Source of the DNA: Septoria linicola
Taxonomy: Eukaryota; Ascomycota; Dothideomycetes; Mycosphaerellales; Mycosphaerellaceae
Direction of reading: 5' to 3'
NCBI GenBank assembly: GCA_024114885.1
Contig: CP099426.1
Span: 1,674,001-1,738,000, forward strand
Length of the DNA stretch: 64,000 nt
Made by a program: the position numbers and the translations under genes. Below are positions 21,797 through 31,573 of this stretch, piece after piece; position 1 is the first letter of the stretch, and every line of letters begins with the position of its first letter. Below the pieces are notes generated by a model. The model made no database searches and had not been told where the DNA came from. It was given only the letters and a program-made list of their open reading frames with translations.

Positions 21797-23029
21797 AACT
21801 GTCAGCTCTGTCGACAGAAGAAGCGGGCTTGTGTTAATACTAATGGATCAGACCGCTGTGACGGCTGTGTCTCGAGGAACTGCCAATGTGTTCCTGCAGG
21901 TAATGTAAAAACCTCCGAGCAAGAGGCAGAAGCGTTTCGCAAGAGGCTACGCAAAGCACTAAAGAGACAGCATCAGCAAACGCTCCCAGAGAGTGCCAGA
22001 AGTGGTTTTGCTGATGTGCAGATTGCTGCTCACCCAGGTCAGTCGGAGCCCTCATTGCCTCCTGATACAGGGGTTCAGCCAGTGCAGACTGGTCCTCCGC
22101 TGCCACCCGGTTGGGAGGCTAGATTTGACAGGCACTATCAGCGCTATTACTATGTTGATTTTGAAGGTAATTCGCACTGGGAGATACCGCGAGCACGACG
22201 TGCCGTTGGACCGCCGCCGTTTCCGCCGCTGCCTTTTGCTGCTGCGCCAAGTCTCGGACGTAGCGTAGAAGCACTTTATGAGCCGCCACAGGCGGCATAT
22301 CAAGATCGTCCAACGAACGCGCTGGACCGGCTACGCATACCATTTGGTCATCCTCTGCCTCCTCCCGCCGCCGTGAATGAAGGATACAACAGTTTGCACG
22401 CCCCACCATACAGACCAAGTGGCCTCGATCAGCCGCGCGGCGGAGCTGCACGATGTCAAGGATCAACGGTAGAAGGTCGTGGGCCCGCAGATTCTCGACG
22501 AGCTACTGGCCTCAGTCGTGCACGAGGAAGCAGTCGTGGTGGCGGCCTGGTAGGCAGAGGTGGCTTCATTCACGCTCGGCCACATGGACAAATGGCAATG
22601 GATCAACCCGATCGATATGATCGTGACAATGAGCGAGGCGATGGATCTCAAGGAAACTCGCGAAGCATGGAGAGCTTCGATTATGGTCGGACCTTTGAAG
22701 ACATCGTTCCACGTGGGCCCAGACAGGAATTTGGAACCGTGGTCGTACACGACGGCGATCGTAGCCGCGGCTCGGTGGGCGAAGAAGGCTCCACGCGTGT
22801 CGTTCGACCACATATAAACGGGGACATGGGGAGCTTTGGTCGAGGTGGTGACAGAGATGGTTCCGGCATGGGGTGGGCCGACGGCGACCGAGGTCGCTTT
22901 GAGAACCTTCCCTACAGGATACCTTCAGCCTCCGTGTTTCGTCGTCACCAACGGGAAGATATCGACGGTGCTGGAGATGAGCAGGCGCAGGTCAAGCAAG
23001 AAGACCTCGAGCGCGAAGAACGTTCATGA
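21797..23029 (+). CDS. Zn2Cys6 cluster and WW domain protein (right member of divergent pair, 5' end unresolved)
   Basis: One frame is open from 21797 to the stop at 23027-23029 (410 residues). The exon begins N-C-Q-L-C and carries an ideal binuclear zinc cluster, C-x2-C-x6-C-x8-C-x2-C-x6-C, ending CVPA. A basic helix (AFRKRLRKALKRQHQQ) and Pro-rich linker follow, then a full WW domain at exon residues 102-131 (LPPGWEARFD, YYYVDF, HWEIP) with both conserved Trp. The rest is Gly/Arg-rich with RGG-like phrases, then an acidic C-terminus. An ATG at 21788 is in frame but is followed by CTA TAG, so either a first exon lies upstream and TAG is part of the acceptor, or the 5' end is damaged. WW domains bind proline-rich ligands and Zn2Cys6 clusters bind DNA; the pairing is unusual. 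Confidence 0.65.
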   Translation, partial: NCQLCRQKKRACVNTNGSDRCDGCVSRNCQCVPAGNVKTSEQEAEAFRKRLRKALKRQHQQTLPESARSGFADVQIAAHPGQSEPSLPPDTGVQPVQTGPPLPPGWEARFDRHYQRYYYVDFEGNSHWEIPRARRAVGPPPFPPLPFAAAPSLGRSVEALYEPPQAAYQDRPTNALDRLRIPFGHPLPPPAAVNEGYNSLHAPPYRPSGLDQPRGGAARCQGSTVEGRGPADSRRATGLSRARGSSRGGGLVGRGGFIHARPHGQMAMDQPDRYDRDNERGDGSQGNSRSMESFDYGRTFEDIVPRGPRQEFGTVVVHDGDRSRGSVGEEGSTRVVRPHINGDMGSFGRGGDRDGSGMGWADGDRGRFENLPYRIPSASVFRRHQREDIDGAGDEQAQVKQEDLEREERS

Positions 23030-24796
23030 TTGAGGTGCGGGACATGGTTGATGTCCGGATACTGTTGATCAGTGAGTGGAGCAGACGACAACGAGAAGAG
23101 ATGCGGCGCGACGAAAGCAAGCGTTTAGCATCAGCAGCAGGGAGCCGAGTCGATTTACCAGCAGAAAGTCATCCGAAATGATCGAGTCACGGAATGACTT
23201 TCGAAGCGCATCCCGCAGTCATGGAGCGCAGAAGACACGTTGCACAGCAATGCACGTTGTCGTTCAGAAGAGACTGCGGCGGAGTGATGAAATGGCCAGC
23301 AAGACGGCATACGCAAAGGAGTCGAGTGCAATCAGAGGGAAGGTGTCCGACATTCGTCTTGTTGTGCACTTCCGGCTCGCACCCCTTTGGCGCACATCTC
23401 CAAGAGATTATGACACATGGACCAACACAGATTGGTGCATACCCAAGAGATGAAATTGTCACTTCACCAGCAGAGCAGCATACTGCTGGTACCAATCCCA
23501 AAAAGTGACAATGCCATTTCACGTCGTGACCAACACAGATTGGTGCACACTGGACGAGAAAATGTTTTCATTCGAGAGTTGGACTTGAGGATCCGGTAAG
23601 ATGGCGTTCTGCAAAAGACGCAAATCATGGATCAGAAGGAAGTTGAGCAATGTTGCAGGCCACAAGGTAGGCGTGCAACTTGGTCAACATAGATGGCGCC
23701 CGGATGAGAAGGTCTTGGCGATCCTGATGAAACGTGACGAGCAAGCAGTTGTTGGCGCATCAGGAAGCCTTGGGTAGTCCGGGCAAAGAAATCCACACTG
23801 ACCGAGCCACGTTCGGCACACGGCCGGACGATATCATTCGAGCGAAATCAATGCAGATGATCATGGCTGTGAGGTATAATACTGGTCGTTGCTGCCGCTG
23901 TTGATAAAGCAAGAGACCAGATAGTGCGCCATCGAGATAATCACTTTTCAAACTTTTGCCATCTCCTTCCAAGAAGTTCTTGTCGTCTTGAATTATTCTG
24001 AGTACTCAGACCTTCCGGTGCAGAGTTCGAGATTCCATGTATCTGTTACTGCGGCATGACAAGTCGCACTTTCGTAATCGTTGCCCATCAAACTCGTCGC
24101 CAGGATGAGCAAGAGCTGCGATCCTAGGTCAACAGGCAGGCAGCCGATTATAGTAGCCATGACCAAAGTCGGAACGCCGCAAGATAGCATGCTCCATAGT
24201 ACACAGAAATAGCAGTCGTGTTCCGTCCCTCGCTCTTTCATGTCATCATATCATCCCTTGTTGTCTCTCCTTGTTGTGTGTCTACAAGCCATGCTCCACG
24301 CGCTCACGAGCCTTCCGCCTCGTACGATGACTTCGTTCTAGTCTAGTTCCGGGAGTATGCTGTGGTGGAGATGCAACAAGGATAGGCGTACGTCAAACCC
24401 AAGAGGTGCAGCGTATGCAAGCGCGCCAAGCCGTCCCACATGTTTCTGGGACATGCCAACAAACGTTTTGCGATACAATCGTGAACTGAGAGGTCGTTTC
24501 GTCGTTAGGACAACTAATAAATGATCTGCTGTCAGGCTATAAAGGCAGCGCTTGTACGATCATTCAGCCCGCGTGGCCTCATACGTCGTCAATCCGCTGG
24601 CTGAGGTTAATACGCTTATGCACGGATGCCATGCAAGCTCAGAGATCGTTCGCAATACCAGAGCTCGCAGGCAGACAGATCAGGCTTGGCAAAGGCCTGA
24701 GACTTGATAACAATGGAGAAATCGTCTATCGCATCTAGCAACCACTAATCATGGGGAATTGCTGCAGCCGGCCACGAGTCACACGGCCTCGGGCAT
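23030..24796. other. Intergenic region with a 20-nt direct repeat
   Basis: 1.77 kb between convergent gene ends. I see no supported gene. A 20-nt sequence occurs twice, 108 nt apart (23420-23439 and 23528-23547). Confidence 0.5.
23420..23547. repeat. Two copies of a 20-nt direct repeat
   Basis: GACCAACACAGATTGGTGCA is present exactly at 23420-23439 and 23528-23547. Each copy holds a small inverted repeat, ACCAA and TTGGT around six bases. The origin is unknown. Confidence 0.8.
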
Positions 24797-25706
24797 TCAA
24801 GCGAGGTTCTTCTCATGTCTCCTCATCATCATCGCCCTAACATCATTGTTGAGCACTCCACCAATCCCGTACGCCGGAATGATCCTACACGCTCTCGCAG
24901 CAAAGGCCGACAGCCACGTTCGCCTCACTATCGCGAATCTGTCTCTCATCGATAGTTTTCCAGGCCGGTTGTACAGATCTAAGCCGTATAGATGAAGTGG
25001 CGTGGCCAGAAGCTGACTCGCTACAGGTGCGGCAAGTTGGAGTACACTTAGGCGACTTATGTACTGCTCTATGCTCTCTGGTAGGTTGTCCGAGGCCAAG
25101 GCGGGGACGTCAAATGTGAAGAATAGTGTGATGCCATCGCGGAGGAGGAATGGAACGAAACTCGATGCAGGCAAGGGTCGCAGGAACTTGGTCTTGGGTC
25201 CGAATGTTTGAGCCAAGCAGTTATCCTTGTAAAGGTACAGCCCCAGGTTTATGACTGTCACAGCGGCGAACTTGGAAGTGTTGCTTGTCGTCGTGCTGGC
25301 AGGTAAGCTTTCAGCATATGAGTTGGCGGTGTCCATCCCGTTGGCAACGCTGTACGTGCCAAAGTATAGCAGAGTCATTAGTCGCAGTGGTCGACTGCTG
25401 AGGAAAGTACCGGGATGACGGAGAGCATCTTTCGCTGCCAGACGCATATTAAGCAAAGCAGAAGATTGTGTGGCAGCAGCTGCCACAACAGCTCTACACA
25501 TAGGTGAGAAATGCTCTGCTCGTCGACATGCTAGGACTCTCTCACCTGTCAATTATCGTCATGACTGGAGACACTGCTACAGCAGCCGCCATGGCAGAGG
25601 CCGCGTCGACAGCCAGCCGTCCGAGAAGATCATTGCAATGCGTCCAGCTTTCTGTTGACGCTTGGTGGGATTTCGTGTCTGGCTCAGACTGTTGCTTGAC
25701 GTCCAT
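24797..25706 (-). CDS. Conserved fungal membrane protein, possibly mitochondrial carrier-like
   Basis: Two exons, 25706-25546 and 25493-24797, join in frame to 285 residues. The exon junction restores the phrase VSPVMTIIDRAVVAAAA, where translation without splicing would lose the start of the conserved region. Hydrophobic segments lie near residues 34-52, 88-104, 122-135, 160-175 and 205-225. Conserved-looking phrases include LYFGTYSVANGMDTAN, LYKDNCLAQTFG, LLRDGITLFF, TPLHLYGLDLYNR and RIIPAYGIGGV. The length and the repeated pattern of Pro and charged residues at helix ends recall a degenerate mitochondrial carrier, but the canonical PxDxxK/R motifs are not exact. I treat the family as unknown. 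The gene is convergent with the right-hand Zn2Cys6-WW gene. Confidence 0.7.
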
Positions 25707-25981
25707 CTTGTCGCCCCCAGTCGCTCATGGAAGCTTGTGAGAACGCTCCCCCGGATCCGGATCCATGATCGCCTTACCATGCTACCTCACTCTGCCTTCT
25801 TGCCGCGAGAAATCGTATTGTTCGACAGGCCTCCAAGAGCAAAGCATATGAATGCCGAGTTGGGACTAGTCTCGGTCTCCAGTGCCGGCCGCTCGCAAAT
25901 GGTGGTCGATGCAAACACACAGACGCCTTGTGTAGCTGATCGTGCTCGAAGTGGTGTTCAGTAGGGTGAATGCAATCTCGT

Positions 25982-26476
25982 TCAGATCCCGATCATTTCC
26001 CTTGCGCTATCTGCTGCCTCATACTTCAAGCATCTCCACTGGCCGTCTGCTCCCACGCGGAACTTGATGACTGCTACACTCTGCCGCACAATTCCATCAT
26101 GCACGCCACTGACATCAAGATCCATGAATGTTCTAGCCATACGTCTTTGCAGATCGACAGTGGTAGACATATTCGTAGTGACAATGTGTTCTCGTAGAGC
26201 GGCTGCCTGCTTGACCACAAAGAGATAGTGCATGTATTGTTCAGCATTCATGACTGGAGGTTGAACCGTCAATACTGTAGCATGGAAGTCCTCGTCGAAC
26301 ATGTCATCGAAAGGGGTTGGATCATTGTTGTTCGTTCCATCCACGAGTTCTCGCAGCCGGGATTGGAGGGCGAGCTTGATCTTGTCCTCTCCAGATAGTC
26401 CACGGACTGGAGTATGGTTCTCTTCAGTGAAGTCAGTCTCAGGCGTCCCCGTTGATCGTCCAGAAGAAGAAGACAT
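25982..26476 (-). CDS. SnoaL/NTF2-like domain protein
   Basis: A single-exon gene of 164 residues from the chosen start MSSSSGRS; an in-frame Met at 26533 would add 19 residues without obvious function. The body has the helix-loop-sheet pattern of SnoaL/ketosteroid-isomerase-like NTF2 folds: a first helix with LALQSRLRELVDG, then FDDMFDEDFHATVL, then alternating strands such as IVRQSVAVIKFRV and WRCLKYEAADS. There is no signal peptide, so it is likely cytosolic. Such domains bind small hydrophobic ligands or act as small enzymes; no specific reaction is suggested. Confidence 0.6.
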   Translation of the reverse strand: MSSSSGRSTGTPETDFTEENHTPVRGLSGEDKIKLALQSRLRELVDGTNNNDPTPFDDMFDEDFHATVLTVQPPVMNAEQYMHYLFVVKQAAALREHIVTTNMSTTVDLQRRMARTFMDLDVSGVHDGIVRQSVAVIKFRVGADGQWRCLKYEAADSAREMIGI

Positions 26477-26963
26477 CCTTGTACAAGGTGCCGCGATAAC
26501 TGTAGTCTTGTTCAATGGGCAGGGCGGCAGCAAAACAAGTCAAACTGCTTCCTAGACATGGCGGACTGGACGCGCCACCCTAGCTATAGGCTCCAGAGCT
26601 ATGTTATTGTCATGATACCAAGGTGGCATTCGATGTAGAACGTGATGACAGTTGAAGATGTGCTGTGTTTTGATGATTGTCGTTGTGGTGACCTGATATG
26701 ACCGCGGGGAGATCTGAGCGGCGCCGAACGTGGCAGGGGCCAGGAGGGGAAGTTCAATCTGAGGAAGGATTTCGTGTTTCGAGTGTGAGATGTGTGAGTC
26801 GAAACGCAATACCGCAATTTCCCAAAACACAACACCGCGCCTTCCTTCTCGACAGACGCTACTGCCAACTGACACTTCCTCAATCGAGTTGCCTGATCCT
26901 ACCTCGCCGTCGTGAGTCACGAGTCAACACCCCGCCAATATAAGAGCAGCAGCTCCACCGCCA
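26477..26963. other. Divergent promoter region upstream of prolyl-tRNA synthetase
   Basis: 487 nt between divergent starts. An A/T-rich AATATAAGA sequence lies about 25-30 nt before the synthetase ATG. Short antisense ORFs here are not convincing genes. Confidence 0.5.
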
Positions 26964-28715
26964 ATGGCTGCCAACGGCATTGAGAGCAAGATGGAAGACT
27001 TGAAAGTGGAAGGCAGCAGCGTCGCCAACGCGAGCGCAGACGCATCAACTGGAGCAGCACCAACCGAAAAGCCAAAGAAGCAAGAGAAGGAGCGAAAAGA
27101 ACAGAAGAAGCCAAAGGAGAAGAAGGATAAGCCTCCGCAAGGCCAGGGACAAGCAAAGAAGAAGCAGGATGGCCCAGAGCTGATTGGAATTACTGAGCCA
27201 AAGACGGGCGATCTGTCAGAATGGTACTCTCAGGTCATCCTCAAGGGTGACATGCTCGACTACACCGACGTGCCAGGCTGCTACATCTACCAGCCGGCCT
27301 CGTACCGGATATGGGAGTTCATCCAGGACTACTTCAACGAGCGCATCCGCAAGATGGGGGTCAAGAACTGCTACTTTCCACTGTTCATCTCCGAGGCCAA
27401 TCTGCAGCGTGAGAAGGACCACATTGAGGGCTTCGCTGCTGAAGTCGCGTGGGTGACAGAGGGCGGAAAGACGAAGCTGGAGAAGCGATTGGCTGTGCGT
27501 CCAACATCGGAGACTGCCATGTACAGCTTCTACAGCAAGAAGATTCGATCACACAGAGACTTGCCGCTCAAGATGAACCAGTGGAACAACGTCGTGCGAT
27601 GGGAGTTCAAGCACGCTGTTCCATTCCTGCGATCTCGAGAATTCTTGTGGCAGGAAGGACACACTGCACATCTGACTGAGAAGGAAGCTGGTGACGAAGT
27701 CATGCAAATTCTCGACTACTACGCGTCCATCTATGAGGATCTGCTGGCTGTTCCAGTCGTGAAGGGTCAAAAGACCAAGAACGAGCAATTCCCAGGTGCA
27801 TACTACACCAAGACCATCGAAGGCTTCATCCCAGCTGTCGGCCGTGGTATTCAAGCTGCCACATCTCACTGCCTTGGTCAGCATTTTGCAAAGATGTTCG
27901 ACATCACAGTCGAAGACCCTCACCAGGAGGTTGCTGCCGGCGCAACGCGTAACAAGGTTCACGTCTGGCAGAACAGCTGGGGTTTCACCACTCGTTCGAT
28001 CGGTGTCATGGTCCTTGTCCACGGTGACAACAAGGGCCTGGTGATTCCACCACGCGTGGCTGAGGTTCAGGTCGTCATCGTCCCAGTCGGTGTTACCGCA
28101 AAGACCACCGATGAGGACCGCAAGAAGCTCTACGACGAGATTGAGGGTCTTCGCACAGTGCTTGATGGCGCGGGTGTTCGTGTTGAGAGCGACATGCGTG
28201 AAGGCTATTCCCCAGGCTACAAGTTCAACGACTGGGAACTGAAGGGTGTCCCACTTCGTCTTGAGTTCGGACCAAAGGACTCTGCCAACCACGTTGTGAC
28301 AACGTCTCGCCGTGACCAAGAGGGCAAGGGCTCGATCGAGATTCACAACCTGGTTAAGGACGTTCCTGCACTTCTCGAGCAGATCCAGGCCGATATGCTG
28401 AAGAAGGCTTCTGACGAGTACGCCGCACATCGTGTGATCGTGCGAGAGTGGAAGGACTTCGTCCCAACGCTGAACGACAAGAATGTTCTGCTCGTCCCTC
28501 ACTGTCTCGGCGGACCTTGCGAAGATGAGATCAAGGATGACTCAAAGGGCACCATCGAGGGTCAGGAAGTCGACGCCCGCGCTCCATCTATGGGTGCCAA
28601 GTCGCTCTGCATCCCTCACGACCAGCCAGAGCCTATCGCCGAAGGCACGCTCTGCATCAACCCCAAGTGTGGCAAGAAAGCTGAACAGTGGGTGATGTTT
28701 GGTCGTTCTTACTAG
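26964..28715 (+). CDS. Prolyl-tRNA synthetase, cytosolic class II
   Basis: An intronless gene of 583 residues that charges tRNA-Pro with proline in the cytosol. A Lys/Glu-rich extension (about residues 25-70) leads into the catalytic core. Class II landmarks are visible: VRPTSETAMY, the motif 2 region RWEFKHAVPFLRSREF followed by LWQEGHTAH, and motif 3 near GRGIQAATSHCLGQHFAKMF. The anticodon-binding domain has LVIPPRVAEVQVVIVPVG. The C-terminal zinc-binding-like domain ends with CINPKCGKKAEQW and a terminal Tyr, as in eukaryotic/archaeal-type enzymes. Budding yeast ProRS carries an extra N-terminal editing-like domain of roughly 100 residues; here that domain is absent and replaced by the short basic extension. 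Codon use is strongly biased, fitting high expression. Confidence 0.95.
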   Translation: MAANGIESKMEDLKVEGSSVANASADASTGAAPTEKPKKQEKERKEQKKPKEKKDKPPQGQGQAKKKQDGPELIGITEPKTGDLSEWYSQVILKGDMLDYTDVPGCYIYQPASYRIWEFIQDYFNERIRKMGVKNCYFPLFISEANLQREKDHIEGFAAEVAWVTEGGKTKLEKRLAVRPTSETAMYSFYSKKIRSHRDLPLKMNQWNNVVRWEFKHAVPFLRSREFLWQEGHTAHLTEKEAGDEVMQILDYYASIYEDLLAVPVVKGQKTKNEQFPGAYYTKTIEGFIPAVGRGIQAATSHCLGQHFAKMFDITVEDPHQEVAAGATRNKVHVWQNSWGFTTRSIGVMVLVHGDNKGLVIPPRVAEVQVVIVPVGVTAKTTDEDRKKLYDEIEGLRTVLDGAGVRVESDMREGYSPGYKFNDWELKGVPLRLEFGPKDSANHVVTTSRRDQEGKGSIEIHNLVKDVPALLEQIQADMLKKASDEYAAHRVIVREWKDFVPTLNDKNVLLVPHCLGGPCEDEIKDDSKGTIEGQEVDARAPSMGAKSLCIPHDQPEPIAEGTLCINPKCGKKAEQWVMFGRSY

Positions 28716-29189
28716 AAGATTTCAGACTTGTGGAGTTTAGCGAAGCGTTCGGGTGACGGTTTGATGCTTATAAAATGACGGCGAAGCTGGCAATGCAACG
28801 GCGGCGCAGTGGGCGTGTGTCGTATGCAGCATGATGAAGGATGAGTGACGAGATACCATGCGGCAGTCACGTAGCAAGTAGAGCAGCAGCAAAATCATAA
28901 TTTGCTGCACCTTCTCAGCATGTCTAAGTAAGCTACCTGATCTCGAACTCATCTTGAAATTCTGTGAATCGCCGACGTGTGACCAAGATTTCAGCTTTCG
29001 TGTCGATGCCGTTTCGTTCTGAAGGCCGTCATCTTTGCGTGATGAAGGTCTGGCACGCGGAGATCGGCATCGTGACAAGCGACCATCGAGAACTTTGACA
29101 CGGCAAACGCCCACCAAAGCAACAACGGAAGTGGTGACTGGTCACGCGAGTTCCTTCCTGCTTCCAACAATGCAAGAATCGACACAATA
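28716..29189. other. Intergenic region upstream of the TBC protein gene
   Basis: 474 nt between same-strand genes; no gene seen. Confidence 0.5.
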
Positions 29190-31283
29190 ATGAACAGCAA
29201 TAAAGACTTGAGCCGACACTCAACTCGACAGCCTCTTGTGGCCGCTGACGAAACTTCCTCCTACACCAGTTTCCCTGACCCTGCAGAGAGTGCATCTCCA
29301 AGCTTGCAGGGAGTCAGCATCAACGAACAAGGGGAGGGAATTCAAGCTTCGAATCTGGAACAACATGACAGCAGTCACGATGCAGCGAATCTGTTCCCTG
29401 CTGCTGGACAAGAACATGCCACTCGAGATCGAGCACTTAGCGAGCCTTTGAGTGAACTCTTGGACGGTGGCGGTCACCCTTCCATGTTTGACACTCAAGA
29501 AATCGACATCGGAAATCCCCAGAATTTGGCTGCGGCTAACAAGGAAGCCATTGAGAGAGTTGTGCAACATCGAGGTGCTGTAGAACTGGTGCGACATTTG
29601 AGCAAATTATTGGCAGAAAGGGACGCTCATGTTACAGCATTGACGAGACTCGCTGAGGAGTACAAAGTGCCCCAGGACCGGATTGCCGACACTGCAGATC
29701 GTGTGAAGCAAGCTGAGCGGCGGAGATTGAGTCTGGCAAGGGCAGCGAATGAGGAGTTGCTGATGAAGAGGAACGCCAGCGTGAGCAGCAAGGCGACTTC
29801 TGGAAGTATCGCTGAGGGACCGCTCCCAGAGACTAACGGGAACGCCACTATTAGAGGCCTCACGAAGTTCTTTGGTGGCAACGGCAAGGCCACGATCAAG
29901 AAGAAGCAGAGCGCTGCTGCGACTTCGTTGAAAAGTGGATCGTCGTCAAGGTCAAGCTCGGCACAGCCATCAACAGTGAAAGCGACAAAGGCCGCGAGAC
30001 CAAAGTCGATCGATGTGCAGAGTCTGAATAGTGTGGCGAGCGGTGACAGTATGGGATGGGCTACGACCCTCTTCGGAGGTATGAGTGCTGCTGGCGGCAC
30101 TATCAAAAACCTAGGAGCAGGAAGTGGCAATCGACGCGGATCCGAACGAGAGCCTAGGGAGCCTGTCGAGATGAGCACGCGCCATGACGAAGGCACACTA
30201 CCTCCCACACTGTCGAAGAACTTATTATCACAACCTGCGAAGTCTCAGCACGAGACGGAATGGAATCGGTATCTGACCAGGCTTCAACGCTCACGCGAAC
30301 AAGCTGGTGAAGAAGCTCGATCTGGTGAACTCATCGGTGCTTCACGATTTGGCAATGAAGGCTCAAGCGGGAAACAAAAACAGGAAATGCTGACTCGACT
30401 TGTACTTGGTGGTATCCCAATGCGCTTCCGACATGCGATCTGGATGGAGCTTTTAAACACACAAGCCATCATGCAGCCTGATGGCTACAAGTACTACCTA
30501 GAGCTCGAAAACGAGGACTCCGACTCATCAGAAGTCGACGCCATATTGAAGGACGTCCCACGAACACTGACCAGCAAATACGACTACTACGCCGAGAAAG
30601 GCTACGACCGTCTTCGACGCCTCCTCGTAGCCTTCGTCTCAAAATATCCTGGCCTAGGCTACACCCAAGGACTCAACATGATTGCCGGCTACCTCCTCCT
30701 CGCAATACCAGACGAAAGCGACGCTTTCTGGGTCCTATGCGACATGGTGGACAACTTCTTCCCCAAAAACTACTTCAGCAAAGAAACAGCAATGTCCGCA
30801 CCCATCGCCGACAATATCGTGCTGCGCTCCTACATCAAAGAACAACTGCCTAAGCTCGCCGCGAAAATGGATCAACTCGAAGTCGCACCCGAGCACACCG
30901 TGCCGTTGTCTTGGTTTCTTACAGCCTTTACATCCGTCCTGCCAGAATCCGTGTTACTCAGAATATGGGACGTCTGGTTATGCATCCCCGGACAACAAAC
31001 CTTCCTCTTCAACATCGCGTTGACTCTACTTGCCGTCCACCAAAAAGGACTTGTAGAGTGTGAAGATCAGAGTGATTGGTGGGCGTACATGTCGAGCCGG
31101 ATCAAAGTGTCCGAGGAGCCGGACAAGGTTAACGAGTTGATCAGAAGTGCGTTTTTGATGAGGAAGAAGCTGGAGCATGTTGAACAGAGGCGGACTTTAG
31201 AGGTGAAGAGGAATTTGAAGAAGACGCCAAGCACAGAGGCGCTTTATAGTCCTGATGCAGAAGCTGGTGGATCGTCGAGATAG
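29190..31283 (+). CDS. TBC-domain Rab GTPase-activating protein
   Basis: An intronless gene of 697 residues. The N-terminal 380 residues are Ser/Thr/Ala-rich and mostly disordered, with a short predicted coil near 115-190. The TBC domain begins near residue 400 (LVLGGIPMRFRHAIWMELL). It carries both catalytic fingers of dual-finger Rab-GAPs: the arginine in ILKDVPRT (IxxDxxR pattern) and the glutamine in GLGYTQGLN (YxQ). The later blocks FWVLCDMVDNFFPKNYF, LSWFLTAF and RIWDVW complete the domain. The protein should speed GTP hydrolysis on a Rab GTPase in membrane traffic. The Rab partner is not predictable from sequence. Confidence 0.92.
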   Translation: MNSNKDLSRHSTRQPLVAADETSSYTSFPDPAESASPSLQGVSINEQGEGIQASNLEQHDSSHDAANLFPAAGQEHATRDRALSEPLSELLDGGGHPSMFDTQEIDIGNPQNLAAANKEAIERVVQHRGAVELVRHLSKLLAERDAHVTALTRLAEEYKVPQDRIADTADRVKQAERRRLSLARAANEELLMKRNASVSSKATSGSIAEGPLPETNGNATIRGLTKFFGGNGKATIKKKQSAAATSLKSGSSSRSSSAQPSTVKATKAARPKSIDVQSLNSVASGDSMGWATTLFGGMSAAGGTIKNLGAGSGNRRGSEREPREPVEMSTRHDEGTLPPTLSKNLLSQPAKSQHETEWNRYLTRLQRSREQAGEEARSGELIGASRFGNEGSSGKQKQEMLTRLVLGGIPMRFRHAIWMELLNTQAIMQPDGYKYYLELENEDSDSSEVDAILKDVPRTLTSKYDYYAEKGYDRLRRLLVAFVSKYPGLGYTQGLNMIAGYLLLAIPDESDAFWVLCDMVDNFFPKNYFSKETAMSAPIADNIVLRSYIKEQLPKLAAKMDQLEVAPEHTVPLSWFLTAFTSVLPESVLLRIWDVWLCIPGQQTFLFNIALTLLAVHQKGLVECEDQSDWWAYMSSRIKVSEEPDKVNELIRSAFLMRKKLEHVEQRRTLEVKRNLKKTPSTEALYSPDAEAGGSSR

Positions 31284-31573
31284 ACAGGCTGGTGAGCAGA
31301 GGCGTTTTTGGCGTAGTTTGGTTTCATCGGCAAGGTGGGCGGCACAGGTTCTTCGCTTCCTTTGAAGATACCCAACACAGCATGTACTAGCATTACAGGC
31401 CGTCGAGGCGTCATACAATCGATTCATTGTACTTTTATCGACAGCTTCCACTTCTCATGACCTTTGCTACAGAGTTGACACCAAGCGCCTCGCTAAGCAT
31501 ACACTCGAACATGCCTCCAACAGAACGCTCCAGAGCCCACGAACACCTCCCACATAAAAGCGTCACTACACAA

